This document shows, one piece after another, positions 1 to 11,347 of a stretch of DNA of 64,000 nt. Location: positions 11,904,001-11,968,000 of the forward strand of contig NC_092801.1 of NCBI RefSeq assembly GCF_918797505.1. The letters run 5' to 3'. How positions within the stretch are numbered: the first letter of the stretch is position 1; every line of letters starts with the position of its first letter. The translations under genes and the position numbers were made by a program. The stretch is from Bemisia tabaci (lineage: Eukaryota; Arthropoda; Insecta; Hemiptera; Aleyrodidae). Below the pieces are notes generated by a model that ran no database searches, was not told where the DNA came from, and was given only the letters and a program-made list of their open reading frames with translations.

Positions 1-1274
1 TGGAGTCACGGGTCTAGAGGCCGCTAAAATATCTATAACCCCGAAAAAATGGTGGTAGGGGAGCAAGACATGCCGTACAAAAAAAATGATAAAATCGAAA
101 GAAAAATGAGTTGTGGGGAGAGGGTGATGGAGCTAGAAAAATTAACTGCGAATGGGGGGGGGGGGGGGGGGGTAGAATAAATGCTGGAAAAAAAATTAGA
201 ACTAACCTAGCAATGATTTATTAAAAAAAGAAAGAAAAAAAATGGAAAAAAAGAAAAAAATAAGTTGAAATAAAACATCAGCTGATAGCAAACAAAGGTT
301 ACCAAGGAAACCAAGGAATGGAACTTTCATAAAAACAGTTTAGTGGAAAACAGCGTAAGTAGGGCACTTACGTTAATTACCGTTTATAAGTAAACGGTAG
401 ATGCGATGTAACCGAAAATTTATACAGTTCTTTATAAGACCAAAATGGACAAAATTGCAAAATTTGAAGAAGCTAACGTACATCTAACGATAGTTATCGT
501 GAACGAAAGAATTGCTGACATAGGTCGGGTAACTATTATAGGTGGGATAATTTGGAAGGGGGGTCTTAGAAATTCATTTTCTAAAAATTGAAGGAAGGGT
601 GTCGGCCATTCTTACATATAATTGAAAATGGGGCCAAAAGGTACCCTGCGGGTGCCCTACAAAGCAAGACGGGGGAGGGGGCAAAAAGTCCGCCAAAATG
701 TCCAACGTAATACTCGAGGGGTCTTTGCTCTTTCATTAGGATCTCTTTTGCTCTCCTCTCTCATCGATTTCTCGTTCATGACCGGTCGACTCTTTTACTT
801 TGTAACGAGAGAGGTCAATGCTTTTGAGAGGCAGACATCATAATGTTAATCGACGCTCTGAGAAAATGATAATGAGGAATCGAATTCGTAATCTGGTAAT
901 TAATGTCTCCACTGAACGACCTTGCATTCTCTGTAATGGATTATCGTAGGTCAGTGCTCCAACGGCCACTTATCGATTTTTTTAAAATACAATTTCCGAA
1001 GTATTAGCGAAAAAATTAATGCCGTTAGAGGTCCATTGCCACTCTCGCTGAAACAATGTAAAGGGCAGACGAACAAATTAAAAAGCAGTAATGGGCCCGT
1101 TTCCGACATTAATTTAGATTTAAATCGGATTTTTTTTATCGGTTTATACATTTGATTGAAATGCGAATCACGGCAATTTCCATATTACCAGTTCTTTGAA
1201 TGTAGCTCGTACAGAATTAAGTTGATTTCATTTATTAGAGGAGAGGGATAGTCGAATTAAATCGAATCCCAAAG
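1..1274. other. Non-coding stretch, no gene seen
   Basis: AT-rich sequence with a 19-base poly(G) run at about 154-172 and purine-rich tracts around 220-280. The short open frames have no domain, codon bias or splice context that I recognise. Confidence 0.6.
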
Positions 1275-1475
1275 CTGCCGTGCTAAGGAAAAACGCCGTA
1301 TGAGCATTCGAATGTTGCCGAATTGCTTCACAGAAAATATTAATTTCTGAACACAGTTATGCATACTTTTTGTTGAAATTTTCAGAAACTAAAGATCAAA
1401 TTACGAACAAAATTTCTCAAAAAATTGGAAAAAAAGTTCACAAATATTCCCGAAAATTCGAGATTTAATGCCGGA
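1275..1475 (+). mobile_element. MITE family A, partial copy (A1)
   Basis: Begins with CTGCCGTGCTAAGGAAAAA and the CGCCGTATGA block typical of the left end of family A, followed by the usual AT-rich middle. The right inverted end is missing, so this is a broken copy. Confidence 0.75.
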
Positions 1476-1837
1476 GATCAAATGCCGGACACGGGTATAC
1501 TGTACTGCTGATGCTGATGACTAGAACACTGGTATACGGGAGAGTATTGCCCGCTCAATCCTTTTACTACAGAAAAATTGTGATTCTAATGGTCGGCTAT
1601 CATGGACCCCCGAAGTTGTCCCAATGTAAACTAATAAGATGGCGACGAAGTTCTAGACGTGATTTTGGATGTGATAGAAATTTTTTCATGATCAACTTCT
1701 GAATTAAGGTCGGATCGACCTTGAATGGATATTCTTGCCGAAAATTAACCTTTGAGTGTGATTATCATTCATTTCTCAGCCGGTAATACGTATTCCGGCG
1801 TATCCCCGAAATTCGCATCCCCGATAATTTCCGTCGG

Positions 1838-1991
1838 CCTCCTGTGGTGTAGTGGTTGTAGCGCTAGCCCTATGACCAAGAAGTCCCGGGTTCGATTCCC
1901 GGCCAGGTGACCTGAGTATGATGGTCTCAGACAATGGTCACCTGGGGCTGGGGTAATAAGTGCGGGATTAGCCGATAGGCTATTTGAAATT

Positions 1992-2028
<37 letters not shown>
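1838..2028 (+). repeat. tRNA-derived SINE-like element with poly(A) tail
   Basis: A tRNA-like head has an A-box-like TGGTGTAGTGGTTGTAGCGC at about 1845-1864 and a B-box GGTTCGATTCC at 1889-1899. It is followed by an unrelated ~100-bp body and a 34-base poly(A) run (1995-2028). The two acceptor-stem arms pair poorly and the poly(A) tail is diagnostic, so I read it as a retroposed SINE, not a working tRNA gene. I could not find clear flanking target duplications. Confidence 0.75.
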
Positions 2029-2031
<3 letters not shown>

Positions 2032-2427
2032 TTTAGGTCGGGCTTGTTTACATTGGGCCAACTTTTGAGCTTCATAATAACTTAAAACTGATGGACCAAT
2101 CAGAGAGCAGAGCCGGATTTATCTACTTGCCGCCCATGGGCCGCCTGTATTTTGCCGCCCCCTTCTCATTCGTTTTGAAACATCAATGAAACCATCAAGT
2201 GAACGTGCCGGAGGGAGAGGAGTGCATAAAACGCTGCAACATAAACGTGCATAACTCGTGTTTGACACATTTTTTGCGAAAGCCCTGTCAACATTACTGG
2301 CAAAAGTTTACGGAACTTTGCGCGAAAGTTAAGTCCCGTAAACCTATCTCTTTGTGGACAAGGCCTTCCATTTATAAACATTGAACTAAAAAATTAAGAA
2401 AGGACAAACATAAATGTGCTTTAATAA

Positions 2428-4496
2428 TGGGCCTGTTGCAAACTTTTGCTAGAGCAAAAATAAGAGTTGTTTCTTATAGATAATGCCTCAAAAATCACGA
2501 TGAGCGCATCGGCAAAGTCTGAAATGCACTCATAACTTCACAATCTGCGTAAGAAATTTGCGTTTTTTTAAGCTTCCCGCTTCAAAAACGATACTACGGC
2601 ACAAGGTGAACATTTTGTTAGAGGAGTCGCTCCATCGTCGGCGATATTCATCATGGCCGACGCTTGCGCGCAGTTCCGCGCATAATTCGAGGAGAGTTCA
2701 AGGTCAATCAATTCGGGCGTGGAAAACATGAACGTTAAAACACGCCGATTGTTATCTGGTCTAATCCAGTTCAGGTATTATCTCGTCCCATCACACGTGT
2801 TTTGGCGGATTGGCGTCGGCCATGATGAGTATGACGACGATGGAACGACTCCTTTTACAAAATGTTCACCTGTGCCGTAGTATCGCTTTTGAAGCGGGAA
2901 GCTCAAAAAACCGCGAATTTCTTACGCAGACTGTGAAGTTATGAGTGCACTGAAAAAAAAGTGGAAGTGGGATTGACCATAATGGTATAGTAAAAAAAAA
3001 TATGGTGATAAAAAGCCAAATAATGGTCGATTTAAGCATCTAGATGAAAGTGAGAATCATACTCGATATAAAAATTACCATACCCGGATTGTAAATATCA
3101 GTTAGGTGTGTCTGTCCATCGTTTAGGTATTTCTCACCATCAGCTGGGTATTTTTTACCATACGATGAGTTAAAAGTATGGAATAACATGGTAACACTTG
3201 CGTTTGATATCTGTAGGCATCTGTATGCGACTGGTCATGGTGTTGGTAGGTTAAATTTACCATACTGGTATAGTCAGCGTGGTGAGAGCTCCCGCTTGAC
3301 TGCGCTGCGGTCTATGGTCCGCCATTTTTTCGTTTGTCTGTTTGTCAGTTATAAATTTATCACGTTGAGGGTCGGAGTCCGTGGCTGTGTTTTATTGATC
3401 CATATTAATCCATGTGAATCCACGCGTAATTTGCCCAAATTTGTGTTCGAATTGTCCCTAAAGCTACCGTCTTCTCTTCGAATCTATCTATATTGATCTG
3501 CCACATACATTTTCTGAGATTTTTTCGTTATTCGTATCGACCAATTTCTGGAGGTTAGGAGTTGCTACAATGAATCTGGCTTGCAAAGTGAAGGAATCCT
3601 GAAAATTTGAAAACCTTCGCAAAGTTGTTCTGCAATCCAGTGAATATCGGTTCTGTGTAAAGTCATTTCGAAAACATAAAAGTGCGGAAGTAATTTGAAA
3701 ATAATCGACTAGAAGTGATTTTTGAATACTTCGTTCGTAAGTATATCTATATTCTTGTTAAAATTTTCGAAGCTCAACATACTCAGATGAAGAGACAAAT
3801 GTGCGTGGGATTGATGTTTAACTGTAACTTTAAGCAAAATTTGGCAGCTTCTGCCCCACCGTGAACCGTGCGATTGGATTTTCATGTAGTGTCTTTTTGT
3901 GGGTATATTTTGAACTATCTATTTATTATATGCAATTAAATTTTCCGTGGATCTGATTTAGTCTGTAAATGATACCTTAACGCGAATAACAAGTATGGTT
4001 TTGGTATCATTTACTTGAAATCAGTGAAGCAATTATCTGCTATTTCTCGTTGAAACTGTCTTTAACTGCCATTGATTGTGTATGTAACGGAATTTCTAAA
4101 AGTAAGATGTAAGTAAAATATCCACGACTTTCATCAAAAGCATTTAATAATATAAGATGAGTGGATTTTAGAATCTACAAGGTTTGTCGCAGCATCTGGA
4201 TGCTTGAAATTACCATACTAGTCAGTCGGGAACGCCACACTGGCACTGTGTCGCATAGTGTCAGCCGTATCGTGTTATTTACCATACCGGTATATTGGTA
4301 ACTATGCTGCAGCTTCACTGTGTAAAAAATCAAGTAGACAGTATGGTAAATAACACCCAAAACTCTGGTAAATCCCACCGATTATTTTTTTCAGTGTGCA
4401 TTTCAGACTTTGCCGATGCGCTCATCGTGATTTTTGAGGCATTATCTAGAAGAAACAACTCTTATTTTTGCTCTAGCAAAAGTTTGCAACAGGCCC
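2428..4496. mobile_element. Long foldback element inserted in B1
   Basis: Its left arm starts GGGCCTGTTGCAAACTTTTG and its right arm ends with the reverse complement. The arms run on inward through GTCTGAAATGCACTCATAAC and further, about 300 bp each. The right arm is interrupted by element L1. With L1 removed the element is roughly 620 bp and almost entirely palindromic. It lies inside family B sequence, so it is younger than that insertion. Confidence 0.8.
2948..4396. mobile_element. Inverted-repeat element L1 (CACTGAAAAA ends)
   Basis: Its termini are CACTGAAAAAAAAGTGG at left and a matching TTTTTTTCAGTG at right, flanked by TG on both sides, which suggests a 2-bp target duplication. It interrupts the right arm of the surrounding foldback exactly: the arm reads GTTATGAGTG before and TGCATTTCAG after. 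The interior has repeated TACCAT/ATGGTA motifs and no convincing coding frame. It is about 1.45 kb, the largest member of this end-type in the window. Confidence 0.75.
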
Positions 4497-5075
4497 ATTT
4501 TAACTTCCACCACTGCTCTGCGCTGATCGCACTGTATTTGGCGCAATGCGGGAAGTATTCCTACAGTCTTGTAGGCGATATGCGTTTCACGCCGACCGCT
4601 GTTGACCGCACTGTGTCTGACGCAATGCGTAAAGTGTTCATGCAATCTTGTAGGCGCTAATATGTGTTACATGCCGACCGCCGCCGCGCCGAGGGCTTCT
4701 CCTTTTCATCTCAAGTCCTCGTCATCATTCCTCCCTGCGCTGAGCTCCAGGCCAAATTGCGTGTTTAGTCCCTCTCTAAACTCGACCAATTAAAGATGCT
4801 GTCTCTTGTATCAACGAAAAACAACAAAATTAGAAATTACTGTACTCTCAGGAAAGAGAGATTTTGTCCCCTTTTCTCATTGATAATTTTTTTTCTGAAT
4901 CCCATTTATTTTATACCTACATTTAAAAAAAAATTTAAAATTTGCCACCCCCTAAATTTGCCGCCATGGGCCGCGGCCCATGTAGCCACCCCCATTAATC
5001 CGGCCCTATCAGAGAGCGGCACAGAGATGACAATATTCTCCCGTATACATATAGTAGTATCTGTATACTACACAG

Positions 5076-5454
5076 TAGAGTACCTGTATAGCGAGAGTAT
5101 GGACAGATCGCTTCATGGAGGGCTTAGGGCCCAAAAGTGCAGCTTCCTTCTAACCAACTTTTAACACACAAAATTTCACTGCCAGTCTGCAGATTCCAAT
5201 TCTAGCCAAGATGGCTAAGGATGTACATAAATGAGCGTTCCTCCGCAAAAATGAGTAAATATATGCAAAAGTCAAATCCGTGCTTTATAAACGATGGTTC
5301 GTAACAATTGTATTAATAAATTGCTCTGGATAATTGAAATTCATAGGTTGGCTGCATTTCTGGGCCCTAACCTTAGTCGCGGAAGCATCGGTGAAGGCCT
5401 GATGGATTTTCGGAGTTTCACATCTGTCCACACTCTCGCTATACAGGTACTCTA
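5076..5454 (+). mobile_element. hAT-like element F1 (TAGAGTACCT ends)
   Basis: A 379-bp element with inverted ends TAGAGTACCTGTATAGCGAG and its complement. The flanks CTACACAG (5068-5075) and CTAAACAG (5455-5462) match at 7 of 8 bases. The interior has CTTAGGGCCCAAAA near one end and GGGCCCTAACC near the other. No coding capacity. Confidence 0.8.
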
Positions 5455-6104
5455 CTAAACAGGTACTCTACTGATGACGACAGTAGCCGAATTGCGATCA
5501 ATTAATTCCATTAAGTGGCCTCGCAGCGACGGGCGGGGAGGCACAGGGGTCGAAAGACCCCGGGGCTCGAATCCCGATCGGATTCGAGCCTGCCGTGGCA
5601 GTGCGCCGCAGCGAATCGTAGGCGGGGCGTCCGTTTAAACACGGAGACACTGTAATTACGGCCCCGACCTCGGGAAACGGGAAGTCTGATGAAAATCGAG
5701 GAGTGTAGCGTTTAATATGGCTAAACGCTGCCCGACACTTTTTTATCCCTGGCTCCGGGATATAAATCATTTTAATTTGACACCGAACACGAAAATTAAG
5801 GGCTTCGTCAAACCGAACATCGGGGGCGGTGCTCCGGCCTGTCATAATTTCAAAATATCCCCTCTTGCCCTGTCGCAATTAGGCGTTGCCGTGCCGTTAC
5901 CGAGGGTATAATAGTTCATCAAGGTAATCCTAAAAATATAATATAAAATGAATATATATAATATTTTTCATTATTAAATTTCGAATTTATATATTTATTG
6001 TAGATTTGAGATCAATTCCTAATATTTCTTACGTTCGGAATTTTGGGTCCCAATTAGGATTATTACCTGGGGGAAAAAATGATATTGCTTATTTAACAAT
6101 GTTG
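5455..6104. other. Non-coding stretch, no gene seen
   Basis: Includes a second TACTCTACTG motif just after F1 (5463-5473), GC-rich sequence around 5510-5700, then AT-rich sequence from 5930. The overlapping ORFs on both strands at 5500-5910 show no recognisable protein. Confidence 0.5.
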
Positions 6105-6145
6105 TAGAAAAAAAAGAGGCCGAAATGTTTCAATGTAGATTTTAC

Positions 6146-6189
<44 letters not shown>

Positions 6190-6270
6190 GAATTTAACCA
6201 CCCTCTTTGTAGAATTAGCTTTCCACCATGGTAAAATGTACATAAATCAGCAATCCAATTTTACCATGCA
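6105..6270 (+). repeat. Degenerate copy of palindromic family CC with a poly(A) run
   Basis: GAAATGTTTCAATGTAGATT and ATCAGCAATCCAATTTTACC match the middle and right end of the element at 14789-15222. A 41-base poly(A) run (about 6147-6187) lies inside. The left end is not recognisable. Confidence 0.5.
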
Positions 6271-6558
6271 ATAATACTAATTATTTAGTTGGGAACAGGA
6301 TTACTTTTTACTCTACAATTAAAAAAAAGCATCCTTGATCAGAGGTGAGCTTACAAAGTAAATAACATTAGTAAAAATTTTTACCCTGATGATTTTATTC
6401 AGGAGGGATTGTCTTTGATCCGTAGACGACGACAGCTGTTTTGGATTCTATTGCCCTACATTCAGGTCTAAGATTTTCCTACGACTACCGCATGTACTTA
6501 AGGTGTGAACTGTTAAAAATAGAAAGGGACTATTTTGCATGCAAACTCTATGCAAATG

Positions 6559-6594
<36 letters not shown>

Positions 6595-7306
6595 CTTAAA
6601 CCGACGGCCAAAGTGCAGATAGCAACGATAAAGACTTCCCGTCATACTTTATTTTTCCTTTAGAAAATTAACCGACGTATTTTTTTGAAAACTTCTTAGA
6701 ATTTTTTCTTCTCGATTAGCAGAATATTCTGTAAAAGTTTCACGCTAGAAAGTTGGTTGTTTCTCTTCGAAAAAAAGTGGTGAGAGCAGAAATTTTGAAG
6801 CCCCAAAATAAATACTTTATTCCCTTTAGTCTTGATTTGATTAATTACAATTTTAGCAGAAACAAATCGAGCTCCTATTGATTTTCCCGAGGAAGAATCA
6901 TAGCTGATTTCAGGATTTAATATTGAAACTTAGCAGAACTTCATTTATAATACTGTTTTTGGGGATGTTTTATTAGTGTATTTACAGCCTCATCTTCGGA
7001 GACTTTTCATGTACTGCGTAATATATGAACAAAACGATTTTACTTTCATCTTACAACACGGCATGGAAGTCGTCTACGTCCGCTTTAACCATCTCAAACT
7101 TGACATCTCCGAGTCCGGTCAAGTCTGACAAGGGTTCTGGGCAATCTAGTCAAGTTTCTGCCTTTTGGGTTAACACAGTGTGTCCTGCAAGTCCCACGAA
7201 TGACTGAGCCCTAACAGAGAAAAAACAGTTGCGATTCAGAGCTCTTAATCTATCAAAGTAAATTCCACATAACGGTACGACATAGTGGCAAAACATGAAT
7301 TGTCGA
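6271..7306. other. Non-coding stretch, no gene seen
   Basis: AT-rich sequence with a ~33-base poly(T) run at about 6560-6592. The 7025-7207 frame has no recognisable domain. Confidence 0.55.
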
Positions 7307-8695
7307 TGGAGATGTTGCATGTGTGAGGAATTTGCGAGTTGACTGTTGATTCTTACGTAAAAGCTCGCGAGAAACACGATGGTTCCACTGGTTTTCTCTG
7401 AAATTAACTCCCAAGCTCAAAAAAAGCTCTCAAGTTGAGGCCAAAATGGAGGGGATATCCCACGCTATCCTGAGAGTCCACCTCTAAATCAAAACAGCAA
7501 ATACACTGATAGGGCTGCCACTTTATTTCACGACTCTAAAACTGAAAACACGGCATCACTGCTAATGTATTTGCTCTAGGGCCGGATTAAGAGGGTGGCC
7601 TGCACATGGGCCGCGGCTCATGGCGGCAAATCTAAGGGGCGGCAAAAATTTGCAATTTTTTAAAGTGTAGGTATAAAAAAAAATCGGATTTATAAAAACA
7701 AAATTACAAACGAGAAAAGGCGACAACATCTCTCATTTCCTAAGAGTATTGTAATTTCTAATTTTGTCGTCTCTTAGTGATACAAGAGATAGCACCCTCA
7801 ATAAGTCGAGTTACGAGAGAAACCAAACACGCAATTTTGGCCTACAACGGCGCAACTTAGAAAGAAATGATAACGAGGACTTGAGATGAGAAGGAGAAGC
7901 CCTCGGCGCGGCGGTCGGCATGTAACATATATTAGCGCCTATATTCCTACAAGACTGCACGAATACTTCACGCATTGCATCAAACACAGTGCGGTCATTG
8001 CGGTCAGCGTGAAACGGATACCGCCTACAAGAATGCATGAATACTTCACGCATTGCGCCAAACACAGAGCGGTCAGCGTGAAGCGCATAGCGCCTACAAG
8101 ACTGCGTGAATACTTCACGCATTGCGTCCAACACGGTGCGGTCTGCGCGGCGCGGCGGCGGAAGTTAAAATCATTGAATCACATTTAAGTTTGTTCTCTC
8201 ATAATTTTTTCGTTCTTTTCTTATGAATGGAAGGCCTTGTCCATACAGAGATAGGTTTACGGGACTTAACTTTCGCGCCGAGTTTCGTGATTTTTTGCTA
8301 GTAGTGTTGACAGGGCTTTCCCAAAAAAATGTGTTCAACACGAGTAAATGCGTCTTATGCACCCCTCCCCCGCTGGCACGTTCATTTGATGGTTTTCATC
8401 GAGTTTCAAAACGAATGAGAAGGGGGCGGCAAAATATAGGCGGCCCATGGGCGGCAAGTAGCTAGGTGAATCCTGCCCTGATTTGCTCCTTTCTTTGCAT
8501 GTAGAGTTTGTCTTGATGGAGAGGTGGACTCTCAGGATAGCGGATATCCCCTCCATTTTGGCCTCAACTTGAGAGCTTTTTTTGAGCTTGGGAATTGATT
8601 TCAGAGAAAACCAGTGGCACCATCGTGTTTCTCGCGAACTTTTACATAAGACTCAATAGTCAAATCGCAAATTCCTCACACATGCAACATCTCCA
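7307..8695. mobile_element. Palindromic element D1, carrying B2
   Basis: Left arm starts TGGAGATGTTGCATGTGTGA and the right arm ends with its complement. Arms of about 190 bp can be followed from both ends, through GAGAAACACGATGG and CTCAAGTTGAGGCCAAAATG. Without the inserted B2 element it is about 480 bp, like the intact copy at 58920-59421. No coding frame. Confidence 0.85.
7577..8480 (+). mobile_element. hAT-like element B2, nested in D1
   Basis: A 904-bp family B copy with ends TAGGGCCGGATTAAG and GAATCCTGCCCTG, flanked by exact 8-bp duplications ATTTGCTC (7569-7576 and 8481-8488). The middle (about 7940-8150) holds tandem ~70-bp units beginning GCGCCTACAAGACTGC. Frames of about 100 codons on both strands only reflect this tandem array. 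Confidence 0.92.
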
Positions 8696-8704
8696 TTCAC
8701 TGGG

Positions 8705-8879
8705 AAAATCGTGGAATTTTTTCTTCAATTTTTTCAGACAATTTCGTTCGCAATTTTCTCTAAAATGTCTGAAAATGTCAAGGAATCATACGGATAATCC
8801 CTCTCAAAAATACATGTTTTATCGGGGACAGTTTGGCAACTCTCGAGGGTTCGTACGGCGTTCTTCCTTAGCACGGCAG
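8705..8879 (+). mobile_element. MITE family A, right part only (A2)
   Basis: Has the AT-rich middle and the right terminus ending CGGCGTTCTTCCTTAGCACG-GCAG. The left terminus is missing; the copy directly follows the end of D1. Confidence 0.75.
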
Positions 8880-9685
8880 TAATAGAGTGATTTCAAATAC
8901 GCAGAATAAACTGATGAGGATTCCAGCTGAGTTTTAGCCGAAATTATTTAAACGTCATTAATTATTGGGTGCAGACGAGCGTGAGAGGTGATACGGAGCG
9001 TTGCAAGATGAACCTCCTCCTTACCTGGATGTTGGATGGTGTACTTTCGAGAGAAAACACGCCTTTTTACGAGGCAAACCGGTGGCGCAGCGTCTGCGGG
9101 TGGAGGAAGGATAAGATGGGTTTGACCTACCGAAACCTCCCTTCGATTCCGGGAATAATAATCCGGCCGATGGGAGATCAGATTCTCATCGATAGCAAAC
9201 ATTCCGACCGAATTTTGTATTTTTTTTCTTTCTTTTTTTTTAGGTACATATAATTCATTTAATATCTTACGGTCATTAATGTCATCAGAGAGATGATATC
9301 ATACCTAATTTGTAGTCAGGCCGAAAAGATGTATTATCAAGCGCTGCTCCGTTTGGTGGATTGATTGAATTAGTTTATTTGTTTTTTTGTTTTTTTTTTT
9401 ATTATTTTCTTCAAACGTATATTGGAGCCTACACGTTCTAGAATAGATTATCGTAATAGGTATATCACACCGATCTCGAAAATGCTCACTCAAAGAGACT
9501 TTCTGTCATATTTTGACTATTTTTTTCCTTCAAGAGGAAAATCATTCAAAGCCATTTGAAATGAGTTTTACAGAGTACCACGCATTTTAGGACCGGGGGG
9601 GGGGGGGGTTCTCCATCGCCTCGCCATGGTCATCGATTTTTACTCAATCAGCAATTCAGCACACCTGCTAGCGTTTCAATCTAGT
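8880..9685. other. Non-coding stretch, no gene seen
   Basis: Contains a ~94-codon frame at 8969-9253 with no recognisable features, T-rich tracts, and a 14-base poly(G) run near 9595-9608. Confidence 0.5.
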
Positions 9686-9919
9686 CTGCCACGCGAAGGA
9701 AAAACGTCGTATGAAAATTCGAGAATTGCCAAATTTCCCTCGATAAAACGTGTATTTTCACGCATTTTCAGCATATTTTTCCTTGGAATTTCCAGATATT
9801 TTAGATTAAATTGCGTACAAAATTGTTGGGAAATATGTACACTTAGTAAATTCGGTTCTTATCGAAGAAAAAAACGGCAACGTCTGAAGGCTCATACGCG
9901 TTTTTTCTCAGCACGGTAG
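9686..9919 (+). mobile_element. MITE family A copy (A3)
   Basis: CTGCCACGCGAAGGAAAAAC at left and CTCATACGCG...CTCAGCACGGTAG at right, with the shared AT-rich centre. Both ends are diverged from the family consensus and no clear target duplication remains. Confidence 0.8.
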
Positions 9920-10748
9920 TTCTGGGCATTTATTCTTGTCCATCGGAACGAAATTTGACAACGTTGGAATGTTGGTAAAACGTTACTACTCAGTACGGCA
10001 GCGTAAAATTTCATCCCTCCCGTCATCACTCACCCTCGATTAACCCTTGATAAAATAAACAGCAATTTTAAAGACTCTTCCACCGCGCCCTGCTCCGAGG
10101 ACCGAATCGCATCAAAACTTACTCATGCACGAAAGGACAAAATCGTATCCGAATTAAATAAATTTTCCTCGCAATCAATCTCAAATTAGCGTCTTTGTCG
10201 CCAAGAATTTATCGATTCCCACTCAAAAAAATCGCGGGGTTCGTGTCTCGATTTCCCGGTCATTAAGTCTTTTCTTCACTCGAGGTAGAAGAAGGAATAA
10301 AAACCTCTCATCTTCTCTGGAAGTTGGACAAGGATCCATGTTTTTTTAAGGCGCTGAGGTAACAAGCGTCGGGAAGAAAAAGAAGTTGTGTTTGAATTGA
10401 TGGAGCATCTTTTGTGCTGGCTTTTGAGGGGCGGTGGGTGTGAAATTGGGTAAATGGGTACAATGGACTGAGAGGACGGGAGCTGATCGAGTGGGTTTAA
10501 TTCGGTGCAATAATTGCAGTTTCATTCCTCGCCGGCGCGCGCTTCAAGGAGTCGCCGGCCGTTTATTGACTTTTTATTGGCTCGCCTCGGTCTGTGACCG
10601 CTATGGGTCATGTCTAGCGGAGTGAATCCAGTAAAAAGGGACCAAATCTGGTTAGTCTGACATGGGGTGTACAAAACGCAGAGAAAAGTATAGTAAGTTT
10701 TGTTAGAATCGAGGAAAAGGACTAAAAATGTGGCCCGAACTGTATGTT
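9920..10748. other. Non-coding stretch, no gene seen
   Basis: Unique-looking sequence of mixed base composition. The 10434-10625 frame has no recognisable domain. No repeat family from elsewhere in the window is evident. Confidence 0.45.
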
Positions 10749-10962
10749 ACATTGGAAAAAAAAAGAATCTTAAATTTGCCGCCAAGAAGTATTTCTTCTT
10801 AAATCAAGAATTTTTCTGGTTAATATAAGCTACTTTCTTGCTTAACCCAAGCAATATTTTTCTTGTATCAAGAAAAAATCAGCTTAAAGCAAGAAAAAAA
10901 TTTCTTGGCGGCAAATTCAAGAATCATCATGCTTGATCCAAGCTACTTTTTTTTTTCGGTGT
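10749..10962. repeat. Hairpin repeat (M)
   Basis: Inverted arms include TTAAATTTGCCGCCAAGAA at left and TTTCTTGGCGGCAAATTCAA at right, with AAGAAAAA-rich sequence between. Ends are ATTGGAAAAAAAAA and TTTTTTTTTCGGTG, so it resembles a small terminal-inverted-repeat element next to L2. Confidence 0.6.
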
Positions 10963-10963
10963 A

Positions 10964-11347
10964 CACTGAAAAAAAGCATAGTAACATTAACTCTTAGTAT
11001 ACCTGATTTTTTACACAGTGATACTATTTGGTGATAATAACCAGAATTATAGTAGTGTTCCAAATCCGCACTTGAGGATATCGCGAATAAGCGAGTCAAG
11101 CTCTCGCAAATGGCGAGACCGTGCCGCAAAAAGTCGTTCGCGAATAAGCGAATTCGCGATAGGCGAATCCGCGATAGGCGAGTCCGCGATAGGCGAGTCC
11201 GCGATAGGCGAGGGATAACTGTATTCCCCAGAGCTCTGGTGATTCTTAGCAAAAAATGGTAAATGCTACCATAGAGTCTGGTATTTATTACCATACTCGC
11301 ATCACTATGTCGAGGTATGGCAAAATCTGCCATATTTTTTTTCAGTG
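10964..11347. mobile_element. Small inverted-repeat element L2 with internal tandem array
   Basis: Ends CACTGAAAAAAAGC and TTTTTTTTCAGTG are flanked by TA on both sides, consistent with a TA target duplication. The interior carries about four copies of a ~15-bp unit GCGATAGGCGAGTCC (11137-11216). Frames there are artefacts of the array. Confidence 0.7.

Larger units (their letters stand above)
2108..5008 (-). mobile_element. hAT-like non-autonomous element B1, interrupted by a foldback
   Basis: The reverse-oriented ends match family B (CAGAGCCGGATT at left, AATCCGGCCCT at right). The flanks carry an exact 8-bp duplication TCAGAGAG (2100-2107 and 5009-5016), as hAT transposases produce. The body is family B sequence split at about 2427/4497 by a large inserted foldback. 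It includes the ~70-bp tandem units with GCGCCTACAAG motifs (here reversed, about 4510-4690). No transposase reading frame is visible. Confidence 0.88.

Noticed and set aside
1838..1912. Possible tRNA gene
   Set aside because: Good A and B boxes, but weak acceptor pairing and a SINE body with poly(A) directly downstream.
3188..3496. 102-codon frame inside element L1
   Set aside because: No transposase or other domain is recognisable. It lies in a repeat with many short palindromes.
7811..8188. Overlapping ~100-codon frames with Cys/Arg-rich repeats on both strands (also at 19173-19622, 33255-33696, 52675-52935)
   Set aside because: They are translations of the tandem units inside hAT-like family B copies. 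They appear in every copy with different stops and on both strands.
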